DNA of 64,000 nucleotides. Origin: Symbiodinium natans (Eukaryota; Sar; Dinophyceae; Suessiales; Symbiodiniaceae). Positions within the stretch are counted from its first letter, which is position 1, and every line of letters starts with the position of its first letter. The position numbers and the translations under genes are program-made. The stretch spans positions 203,809 to 267,808 of the forward strand of contig CAJNDS010002125.1 in NCBI GenBank assembly GCA_905221605.1, in the 5' to 3' direction. This document shows, piece after piece, positions 33,739-42,315 of the stretch. The notes below the pieces were generated by a model. The model was not told the origin of the DNA, ran no database searches, and was given only the letters and a program-made list of their open reading frames with translations.

Positions 33739-33847
33739 GTACACTAGGGGTGTACCATAATAAGGGGTCCCTAAGAAAGTCCCCCAAAGAGTAGGATTTC
33801 CCTTATAATGAGATGGACCCCAAGTGACCCGAGAAGGTACCCCTCAT

Positions 33848-33867
33848 CTACTATTTGCTTAAGAGCC

Positions 33868-33931
<64 letters not shown>

Positions 33932-34083
33932 AAAATAGAAAATGTGTGGATATGTATATACATATATATATATATATACATATTTGATTATGCTTCATCT
34001 TCCTTTTTTGAGGGTAATACAGGGATTATCAATACAGGGATTATCATTTTTTATCTTTTTGGGGGTTCTGAAGCAAATAGTAG
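33848..34083. mobile_element. family IV element with CA microsatellite inside
   Basis: CTACTATTTGCTTAAGAGCC at the left and GGGGGTTCTGAAGCAAATAG at the right. The interior has expanded into a CA run of about 54 bases (33870-33923), a TA run and two GGGATTATCA copies. Confidence 0.8.
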
Positions 34084-34481
34084 GAATGTCGTTACCCCCC
34101 CCCCCCCCGCCCATATCAGAATCTACTTCTCAAGGAGACGATAAAGGGCCCTAATTCCCTCATAAACCCTAAACCCTAAACCCTGAACCCAGGGTTACCT
34201 TGTACTTCAGTGAGCGTCCCCTTCACGGCGCCTCCTCGCGAGCTTTGCGCGCCAGGGCCTGGAGACTGATAGAGGGTTTAGGGTTTAGGGTTTAGGGTTT
34301 GGGGTTTAGGGTTTGGGGTTTGGGGTTTAGGGTTTAGGGTTTAGGGTTTAGGGTTTGGGGTTTGGGGTTTGGGGTTGAGGGTGATTGGCTGTCGCTCTGT
34401 GGTGTAACTTTAACTGTCTGACATTTGAGATTGGGACCGCCTCTTCCGGAGCCGGATCGGCTCCCTGAACCCTGAACCCTC

Positions 34482-34591
34482 CTGCTATTTGCTTAAGAAC
34501 CCCCCCCCCCCCCAAAAAAAAAAAAATCCCTGTATTGCCCTTGTAAGGAAGAATATATTCAATTTTTTGAGGGGTTCCTTAAGCAAATCAG
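34482..34591. mobile_element. family IV element
   Basis: CTGCTATTTGCTTAAGAACC at the left; GGGGTTCCTTAAGCAAAT at the right; the shared core GTATTGCCCTTGTAAGGAAG. Confidence 0.82.
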
Positions 34592-34599
34592 AATCCTTT

Positions 34600-35690
34600 T
34601 GTCGGCTCACTTGTTTCGTTCATAAATTCACTAAATTCATGCACTCACTGCGTTCATTTATAATTTAGTTCATTTTATTCACTTCACCTTATTATATTAA
34701 TGGGGCGTTCGCAAGCTCACTGTAATAATAAACGAACGAATACATGGAGTGAGTGAATACAGTGAGCGAAGTGAACACACGGGCTAGTATATTTATTGTG
34801 TCGCCCGTGTACGCACTAATAGTAATAATGCCGTGCGAATAAGCGAAATAATAATGTGCACGGCGTACTTCGTTCTTACTTCGTTCACATGTTCATTTCG
34901 CTCATTCACGAACCGTGCTTACATTACGTTCGTTTCATTCACTAATTCACATATTCTCTTCACTTTCTATTAATAATACGAAGTGAATGGAATGAACGCA
35001 CAATTATACTATTATTCGTACGGCCCACAATAGTATTATAATTAGGGCCGTTAATAGGATGTTAATATTAATATTACGTAGAGAAAGATTGTTGGTACTA
35101 AGAATTTATTACTTTCATCCTCTAGTACACTTTCTCTTTTTCATCTACATTTAATATTTATTGGTATTCTTCTTACCTTTTCCCCAATGCATTTCTTAGG
35201 ATTTAATGTTATGCCAAGAAGAATCCCATCCTTTCCAGATTCTTTTAATTCCTGGAATTCCCTGTCATCTATTGGATCAGGAATAACTTTCCTATCTTTT
35301 GGTTGTTTTACTATTAAGGGGGCTTTTGTAATAATAATATTGTGGCCCCCTTAAAATCCTTTGTTTCACTTCGTTCTCTCCATTATTGTATTTCGCGCGT
35401 CTTAAATTCCTTGCAAATACAATAATTGAGTTCACTTCACAGGTCATGATATTAATATTGCCTGGTTGGGACCTCGCGACCATAGAATTAGTGCGTTCAC
35501 CTATTCCCTCGTGATGGAAGCATTAGGATTAGTATTAGAGGTTAAGTGAAGAGAATGCGTGAACGAAACTTGCAAGTTAACGCGCGAAGTGAGAGAACAA
35601 ATGAACGAAACGAAGAGAAAACCATTAGAAAGAAGATTCCAAAGTCTGGTTCACTGTGTTCACGGATTATTCGCTCTTGCACGGTCTAGA
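34600..35690. other. AT-rich island, probable nuclear insertion of mitochondrial DNA
   Basis: About 1.1 kb with a base composition unlike the rest of the window and no telomere-like repeats. It is rich in inverted motifs such as GAACGAA/TTCGTTC, GAAGTGAA/TTCACTTC and GAGTGAG. The borders carry imperfect inverted copies of TTTCGTTCAT. It contains the cox1 fragment at 35142-35354. Palindromic non-coding DNA around gene fragments is typical of dinoflagellate mitochondrial genomes, so a mitochondrial origin of the whole island is inferred. Confidence 0.6.
35142..35354 (+). pseudogene. cox1: mitochondrial cytochrome c oxidase subunit 1, 3' fragment
   Basis: The plus-strand frame reads [18 protein letters not shown] and then [30 protein letters not shown]. 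This is the conserved end of COX1 helices XI-XII, and the frame closes with TAA at 35352. The reading upstream of about 35142 no longer resembles COX1, and the rest of the gene is absent, so this is a fragment. COX1 is the catalytic subunit of respiratory complex IV. In this nuclear context it is most likely a nuclear mitochondrial insertion and not expressed. Confidence 0.82.
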
Positions 35691-35789
35691 CCTCACTAGA
35701 GTTCAAGGTAGTCGCGTGCATGGGGCCGGAGAAGTTTAGAGGGACACCTCAGCGCTTCAAGGCTCTGAAGCCCTACATCAACCCTAAGC

Positions 35790-35858
35790 CCCAACCCTAA
35801 ACCCTAAACCCTAAACCCTAAACCCTAAACCCTAAACCCTAAACCCTAAACCCTAAAA
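35790..35858. repeat. CCCTAAA array beside the mitochondrial-like island
   Basis: About nine perfect units roughly 100 bases beyond the AT-rich island. Confidence 0.93.
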
Positions 35859-35945
35859 AAAGGTAAGTTGATAGGCTCCTCCTGCTTCTCCTCCTCGGCA
35901 GCTTCTTTCCCAGTCGTTGCTTTGCGACCGTCCGCCGCCCTCGGT

Positions 35946-36048
35946 GTTTGTTATAACTGCACTTATGACCCAATTATCTCCATGTTTAGCGCACTTAAGG
36001 GGCTTATAAGTGGGTGATAACTACACTGATAACTAGGTTCTAAGTACC
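35946..36048. mobile_element. family VI element (divergent)
   Basis: TATAACTGCACTTATGACCC, CTTATAAGTGGGTGATAAC and TTCTAAGTACCC match the interior of the copies at 2188-2316 and 21937-22040. Confidence 0.6.
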
Positions 36049-36238
36049 CTGAACCCTAAACCCTAACCCTAAACCCTCTCGATCGAAGTGCCTCAAGCTA
36101 TGGGGCCGAGCCTTCATAGCTCAGCTAGGCACAGCTCCTGCAGCCTCTGTCAATCAAGACTCCGTCCTGCGTTCGAGCTTCGTGATCCTCATGAATTACG
36201 GGCCAACTGTGATTCAACTCAACGATGACCCATGATCA

Positions 36239-36385
36239 TGGGTTCCCCTACTACCCCCCCTCTATACTACCCCCCCTCCGGGTCCCCCCGTAATTTAGGC
36301 GATTTAGGAATGATTAAGCCTCATTAAGGCTATTTCAGGGGGGAACCTCGGGGGGTTAGTGTAGAGGGGGGTAGTAGGGAAACCC
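36239..36385. mobile_element. family IX inverted-repeat element
   Basis: About 146 bases with terminal inverted repeats GGGTTCCCCTACTACCCCCC and GGGGGGTAGTAGGGAAACCC, and a second inner pair (CTATACTACCCCCC and GGGGGGTTAGTGTAG). I saw one copy in the window. It is MITE-like, with no coding capacity. Confidence 0.8.
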
Positions 36386-37558
36386 GTGACATTAGCTGCC
36401 CAAGCCCAAACTCCGAAAGGGATTCGGGCCTCCGAAACGCTTTGCTCACGACCGTAGGCCCAAACCTCGATCCTCAACTTCCTGAAGCCCCCCCTGAAGC
36501 CTAAACCCTCTTGCAACTGGGACTTGGGTTTAGGGTTTAGGGTTAGGGTGTAGGGTTTAGGGTTTGGTCTTTAGGGTTTAGGGGAACCTAAACACTGAAC
36601 TCTGAACCCAAACCTTGGGCCAGGTCGCTTTGCTTTTCCCTTCGGTGCCGCTTTCGCTTGCGCAGAGCTGCCTGCGATGGGCAGCAGAGAACAATCTGGG
36701 CACTTCCCTAAAATTAGGGTCCCTTTTTGGGTTTAGGGTTTAGGGTTTAGGGTTTAGGGTTTAGGGTTTAGGGTTTAGGGGTTTGGGGTCCAGGGTCTCC
36801 TAGATAGATATGGCACCGTTGTGAACGGGACCCCAGAAGGGACAACAATATACTACTGTAACAAGATAACCATATAGCAAGATACTACGACAGCAAGATA
36901 CAACAAAAAAATATGGGAATAATGTAATAAACTAAGTAGCTCAGAAATATAGTAAAAAATCTGGTAAGAATGTAGTAGAATAAGAAGCTTAGAAATATAG
37001 TACGAATAAGACAATGAATATCTATAGCTTAATGGCAGGGATGGCCTCTCAAGCCACAATCCACCCCAATGCTGTGCTTCAAGCCCAAGCTAGGTTAGGG
37101 GTTTAGGGGCTCAGGCCTCCGAACCTCCAGACCCCCAAGGGCAGAGAGCAGCAGGGAACTTCCAACACGCAGAGGCACACGGAGGAATCAGACTAAGGGC
37201 CCCTTCTAGGGGTCTCCTTCCCTTAAAAGTATGTGAGAGGGAACCTAACTTCATAACTGCTAGGCCCCCCCCCCCCCCCCGAATTCAGAGCACCAGGGAA
37301 CTTAAAAAAACAGAGCAAACAGAATTTTGGAGGGGACCCTATATGCCCTATATAGCTTTGGGTTCTCCTACTCCATAAGCTGCTTACGGTCCCCCCTACG
37401 CCATGCGGCCAAGCCTCCCGAGATTGCTTCGAGCCACGTCTCTCGGTAGCCTGACATCTGCTGCCAAGGGCTTCCCTGGGACCACCCCTAAACCCTAAAC
37501 CCTCTTTTGCTTTTGCTAGGGTTTAGGGCTTTGTCATTTAGGGTTCAGGGGGACCATT

Positions 37559-37589
<31 letters not shown>

Positions 37590-37738
37590 GGCTCCCTTAT
37601 TCAGGGTCAGAGCATGTTGGGGTTCAAGTGGCGCCCCTACATCCTATCAATGCCATAAGAGTCCTGGCGATGATCTTGACAAGGAGGCCAGGAGGCTCTC
37701 AAAAACCGATGCTTCGGGTTGAAGTTTCTTTTTGCCAG

Positions 37739-37817
37739 GTTTAGGGTTTAGGGTTTAGGGTTTAGGGTTTAGGGTTTAGGGTTTAGGGTTTAGGGTTTAG
37801 GGTTTAGGGTTTAGGGT
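37739..37817. repeat. interstitial TTTAGGG array
   Basis: Eleven perfect units. Confidence 0.95.
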
Positions 37818-37957
37818 GCCCCCCTTTTTCAGATTTGCCATCGTGACGTGGAGTCGGTCATATACTCGCTCTCAAGCGGGAGCGTCATTTAGAGCCCCAT
37901 GGACCATCAGCCCATACGCTGGACCCAAACAGCCCATCTTTCATGATCGAAAACGAC

Positions 37958-38070
37958 GATTTGCATGAGACCCCCCAAAAACATACAAGATCATAGTCCC
38001 TATATCACCCTAAAAAGGAAGAATGTTTTCTTCTTTTTGAAAGGGGGCGTTCTCTTAAGAAAATAGTATA
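37958..38070. mobile_element. family IV element (divergent)
   Basis: ATTTGCATGAGACCCCCC at the left, CCTATATCACCCTAAAAAGG core, GGGGGCGTTCTCTTAAGAAA at the right. Confidence 0.65.
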
Positions 38071-38181
38071 GATGGGGTGTTGGGCCAAACCCCAAACCCC
38101 AAACCCCCAAATCCCCAAACCCCTACACCCCTACACCCTAGGCCCTAAACCCTAAACCCCAAATCCCCAAACCCCCATCCA

Positions 38182-40925
38182 TATGCTGCAGGCGGCCGTC
38201 CGGCAGCTTGCGCTCCAGCGGCAGATTGGCACAGAGCTTCAGCAGAGCCACCATGGCCGCCTCCGGGGGCATTTTTTGGGAGGGCTTTTGGTGCTTGTTG
38301 AGGGCATTTTGGTGCTTGTTCAGGGCTTTTTGGGGGAACGTTTTGGGGTCTTTTTGGGGTTTGGGGTGTCGGATTTGGGGGCTATTGGGTTTGGGGTTTG
38401 GGGTTTAGGGTTTGGGGGCTTTGCAGCTTTGGGGGCTTTGGGGGCTTTGGGGGCTTTGGGGGCTTTGGGGGCTTTGGGGCTTTGGGGGCTTTGGGGGCTT
38501 TGGGGGCTTTGGGGGCTTTGGGGGCTTTGGGGGCTTTGGGGCTTTGGGGGCTTTGGGTTTGGGATTTTTGTTGCCACCCGCCGAGCTGATGATAACATTG
38601 CACTGCAGGATTTGGGGGTTTGCGGCTTTAGGGGTTTGGGGCTTTTGGGGGGTTTGGGGCTTTGGGGTAGACCAGTAGAGCGTCCTTTGATTCCAAGCGG
38701 GATTTATGAGTTCGGTGCCTCATTAGCCCCTCATGTCACCCTTTGAGTGATGAGTGATCCCAAAGGAAGGGGCCGGTAGTAATTTTTCTAGCTTTTTAGC
38801 TACGAAGTACGAAGAAGCGGTTTTCAAACCTTGCCGCCATGGAGGGCGTTGGGCGCGGAGATGGTTTTCTAGCGGGCCGCAGGGCCACAGCTGAACTTTG
38901 CACATTACGAGACATCCGAGCTCATCTCTATTCAAACCTTCACAGCTTCTGCACCCTCTTCGAGGCAGTCCCTGAGCCCTTTTAGATCCTGAGAGCACTT
39001 ATCCAGGACCCTGCCTCCTCGCGGGAGGCGTAGGGCGTCTCCGCATCGCGGTTGGGCTCGAACTCCAGGCTTTTCGCTGCGTCCTTGCCAAAGCCCAGAG
39101 AGCCCAATAACCAGCAATGGAAGGGACCTTTCTGAGACGGTCATAGGGGCTCATAGCCCGGGAAAGGTTAGCCACGTGAGCGATCCGTGCTGTGGCTTTG
39201 CCTTTTCGTAACCTGAATTAGCAGGAATAGACCTGGAACGACTCCCATGTGTTTACCTCCCATCAAGGCCCGGTCCTTTGCGTCTGGCAAGGTGACCTGC
39301 GCGGCAGAGGGAGGAGGGGGCCCCCAACGCGCAGAGGGAACTGAAGGATGTAAAGCTTACAGTAGGGAATTCTCGGTTTAGGGCTTAGGGAATTCTCGTT
39401 TTAGGGCATAGGGGAGTCTAGAAACCTCAGTGTCCGAAACAACACAGCCTACTCCTATACCCCCAAAAAAGGGAAGAAGGGCCTAATCTGGGTCCTTGTA
39501 TGATGAACACCCTGCATTTTCTCTTGGTGCTTTGCTTTGCTTTGCTTTGCCCTCAACCCTAAACCCTAAACCCTAAACCCTCAACCCCAAACCCGAATTT
39601 GTTCCTGTCATCCTTTTCATCGGCATCTGGTGCCCTGCCGGGCACCTTTGCCGACGTCTGCATACGAACCCTTCGTGAAGCGATCGCGGAAGGTCTCCCT
39701 GATTCATCTCACATGCATTGAGATGTTCCTCCTTAAACTAACAGTCCTCAATAGTACCCCCTAAACCCTAAACCCCAAACCCTTACTAATCCCGCTTAAG
39801 GACTGTTCGTAAAAGGGGGGAACATCCCGACAAAGGTATACGTGAGAGCTCGACTTGTTGTCCACATGTGTCCGCTGCTCCCCATTGGCCTTCGAGCGGT
39901 TTAGGGTTTGGGGTTTAGGGTTTAGGGTTTAGGGTTTAGGGTTTAGGGGTTAGGGTTTAGGGGTTAGGGATTCGTCTGTGGCAGAGCGCACGCAAATGCA
40001 TACGCAGGAACTGTAACAACGGCACTCAACGAGGCGTAAGTAAGAACTGGCCGCCATCCGAACTTTTTTGGCTTTGATTTTTGTGTCGCACGCACATCTC
40101 CAGCCTAAAGATGTGCATCAGCACCGGAGTTTCTAAAACATATCTCTAGGGTCTCCAGCCGAAAGATGTGCATAAGCACCAGTGTTTCTAGCCATATCTC
40201 TAGGGTTTAGGGTTTAGGGTTCTCGAGACAGTCGATAACGTCTCGCCTGGGAGATGTTGAAAAGGCCTCTGCCATAGACAAGTAACATGATCGCCAATGA
40301 TCCAAGTGGCCTGGTGTCCAACAAAAAACCCTTAGTACAACCCCATACAAGCTCCCTAAACCCCAAACCCTAAACCCCAAACCCTAAACCCTAAACCCCT
40401 AAACCCCTAAACCCCTAAACCCCTAAACCCCTAAACCCCTAAACCCCTAAACCCCTAAACCCCTAAACACCTAAACCCCTAAACCCCTAAACCCTAAACC
40501 CCTAAACCCTAAACCCCTGATGCGCCTTGGACCGGCACTTGCCCCGCTCGAAGGGCCGCACCCCAGAGTACTCGGGCTTGGGACGCTTCTGCCCCTGCGC
40601 CCACCTCGGGGTTCGTCTCTTGCTGGTTCTTTAGCAGTAGGGTTTAGGGTTTAGGGTTTAGGGTTTAGGGTTTGGGGTTTGGGGTTTAGGGTTTAGGGTT
40701 TAGGGTGAGGGAATGTGGCACCCTATGTAGTCCCCTACAGGGTAGATAGAGGGGGCTGTTTGTAGGCTTCTCGCTTTGTGCGCTTTAGGGTTTCGGGCTT
40801 CGGCTCTCACACTCGCATGTGGCAGCCAAGGATTGGGAACATCTCGGTAGGCAGATGATGTCTCGGAAGAAACTAAACTCTCCAAACCGCCGACACATCA
40901 TGTCAACAGAGCGCTGCTCGGATGG
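38182..40925 (-). CDS. unassigned exon cluster
   Basis: Minus-strand islands with protein-like frames: about 40925-40870 (MMCRRFGEFSFFRDIIC, a possible start), 40610-40520 (QKRPKPEYSGVRPFERGK), 39900-39845 (RSKANGEQRTHVDNKS), 39660-39595 (APDADEKDDRNKFG), 39105-38990 (GFGKDAAKSLEFEPNRDAET), 38605-38580 (NVIISSA) and 38270-38182 (EAAMVALLKLCANLPLERK). They are separated by telomere-like arrays and a family I copy, as introns are elsewhere. No family is recognised. They could be one gene downstream of the oxygenase or parts of two. Junctions were not resolved. Confidence 0.38.
38405..38565. repeat. GGGGGCTTT tandem array
   Basis: About sixteen copies of the 9-mer GGGGGCTTT with occasional loss of one G. 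Frames in both directions give only G-A-L, F-G-G or P-K-A repeats, so the ORFs are spurious. Confidence 0.95.
39720..39829. mobile_element. family I element with CCCTAAA repeats in its loop
   Basis: AGATGTTCCTCCTTAAACTA, ACAGTCCTCAATAGTACCCC on the left; ATCCCGCTTAAGGACTGTTC, GGGGGGAACATCCC on the right. The loop is replaced by CCCTAAACCCTAAACCCC, showing how telomere-like units come to sit inside these elements. Confidence 0.82.
40368..40515. repeat. CCCCTAAA array
   Basis: The unit is the 8-mer CCCCTAAA in about a dozen copies, grading at both ends into the 7-mer CCCTAAA. Confidence 0.95.
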
Positions 40926-41032
40926 ATGCTGAACCCCCAGCTCGGAACTCCCCGAAACCCTCAACACCTGCTTCCTACACTGCCTGTCCCTTTTTCACAG
41001 CTGCGGCACTTTGCGAGCACTCTTCACACTGC

Positions 41033-42294
41033 TCACATGCGGTAGACAGCCTTCAGGGCCTCGCTTCGGCGAAAGGCGCCTCGGAAAAGGCCTGCTGCAG
41101 CGGCACAGTCGCCTCTCTCGGCGAGGAGCTGCGCCTCCTGGTACATCTGGAAGGCCTCCTTGTCCTCCGGCGCCGTGCAGATCTCTGGGTCGCGGCGATA
41201 GAGGACATCCGTGCGGATGATGTACTTCTCTGCCGCTGGGACACCCTCATGCATCAGGCGATGGTAGAACACCAGCATCCTCCCCGGTTTGGGAGCCACC
41301 TCTGCCAGGATGAGATCTGTCTCACCGGTGAGCCGACCGGCATCGTCCTTGCGAAGCTCGCGCTTCATCTGCTCGTCCGCGTAGAGGCGCGTGTGCCCGC
41401 CCCATGGGGAAGCATTGAGGAAGAGCACGCAGCTGTAAAAGGTACGTCGGTTGAAGTCCACCACGGTGGTCCCGTCCGTGTGGGGGCTGAAGTGGCCACC
41501 ATCCAGGTACCGCGACAGCAGCAGCTTCGGGTTCATTGCATACGGATACCATGTGCCCTCGATGTCGACTTCAAAGCGCGGATCTTCTGGGCCAAGCTCC
41601 ACCGTGGGCTGAACGTGCGAACCCACCCGCCGCCAGATTCGATCTGCCAGGGCCTCCTGGGAGACCTCCACTGTGTGCGCGTTGCGGAAGGCGATGCGCG
41701 GCCGCGCTGGGTCCTCCTCCCAGAAGGTCCAGAGGCCCTCAGCCCGGCTCACCAGAGCAGCGCATTCGGCGGCGCTGAGGACATTGTCCAGGACAAAGGC
41801 ATCACAGCCCGGGACGTTCCACCGCACCACCGGGCCCACAAAACCGAGGTCAAGCTCTGCCGGAAGCTCCTCTGCTGAACTTGGAACCCTAGGAAAAACG
41901 ATGATTTTAGCTGTTTTCTTGAGGAATACAGAACCCAAAGACTCAAAACATATTCCCAAGAATCCCTACAAGGCTCGAAGATTTCGGCCGAGACTTCCTC
42001 CTTGTCAACGACGTTGGAGATTGGCTTCGCTTCAGCCTCGCAAGCCTGCACAATTCCATGGTCGTCCTCGTCGTCCTCGTCGTCCTGCTGGTCCAGAGGA
42101 CTGTCCGAAGATTGTTCATCTCCGTCATGCCTAGTACTTCCCAGCTGGTAGTTCTCAACCGACACAGAATCCTTCGCCGGCACAGAGCTGATTAGCAGAC
42201 CCCACACTGGGTCGAGATCCGGATCGGCTTTGGCCATCTCCTCTGCCGCGGCACGGCCATCATGTGAGCCCTCCTCAGCCAGAGAAGCTGCCAT
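41033..42294 (-). CDS. 2-oxoglutarate/Fe(II)-dependent oxygenase (prolyl 4-hydroxylase-like)
   Basis: Two exons, 42294-about 41966 and 41888-41033, encode about 394 aa from ATG to a stop at 41033. The N-terminal exon is acidic (DDEDDEDD). The second exon carries a P4H-type double-stranded beta-helix: iron ligands H246 and D248 in SPHTDGTT, distal H323 in LMHEGVP, and 2-oxoglutarate-binding R335 in YIIRTDVLYRR. The C-terminal 40 residues resemble a single TPR-like helix pair (EAQLLAERGDCAAAAGLFRG). Such enzymes hydroxylate proteins or small molecules; the substrate is unknown. TAGGG occurs at both ends of the roughly 77-base intron, so the exact cut is ambiguous (it reads GG-AG if AG is kept as acceptor; a GC donor a few bases earlier also keeps frame). 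The gene starts 21 bases downstream of the preceding stop. Confidence 0.82.
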
Positions 42295-42315
42295 GGGACC
42301 CTAAACCCAAAACCC

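Larger units (their letters stand above)
32346..34595. other. gene-poor stretch with several inverted-repeat elements
   Basis: It lies upstream of the helical-repeat gene. It holds family I (32882-32958), family II (33649-33738) and family IV (33848-34083 and 34482-34591) copies, a partial family VI end near 32690-32720, and TTTAGGG arrays at 34270-34380. 33290-33600 has short repeated ACACATGT/GTGTACAC motifs. No convincing coding exon was seen. Confidence 0.45.
36386..38180. other. repeat-rich spacer
   Basis: Holds TTTAGGG arrays (36525-36600, 36730-36785, 37739-37817), an ATAGCAAGATAC-type AT-rich stretch (36840-37020), G and C runs (37266-37280, 37569-37590) and a family IV copy (37958-38070). 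A minus-strand frame at about 37385-37470 (LGSRCQATERRGSKQSREAW) could be an exon but has no partner. No gene is supported. Confidence 0.4.

Noticed and set aside
36110-36190. Possible tRNA: TAGCTCAGCTAGG resembles an A box and GCGTTCGAGC a B box
   Set aside because: Acceptor, anticodon and T stems do not pair in the expected positions. At most a tRNA-derived remnant.
38183-38746. 187-codon plus-strand frame rich in GLWG/GALGAL
   Set aside because: It runs through the GGGGGCTTT tandem array, and its start overlaps a better minus-strand exon (38182-38270).
40922-41878. 318-codon plus-strand frame, the longest plus frame in the window
   Set aside because: Antisense shadow of the 2OG-Fe(II) oxygenase, whose iron and 2-oxoglutarate ligands are all on the minus strand.
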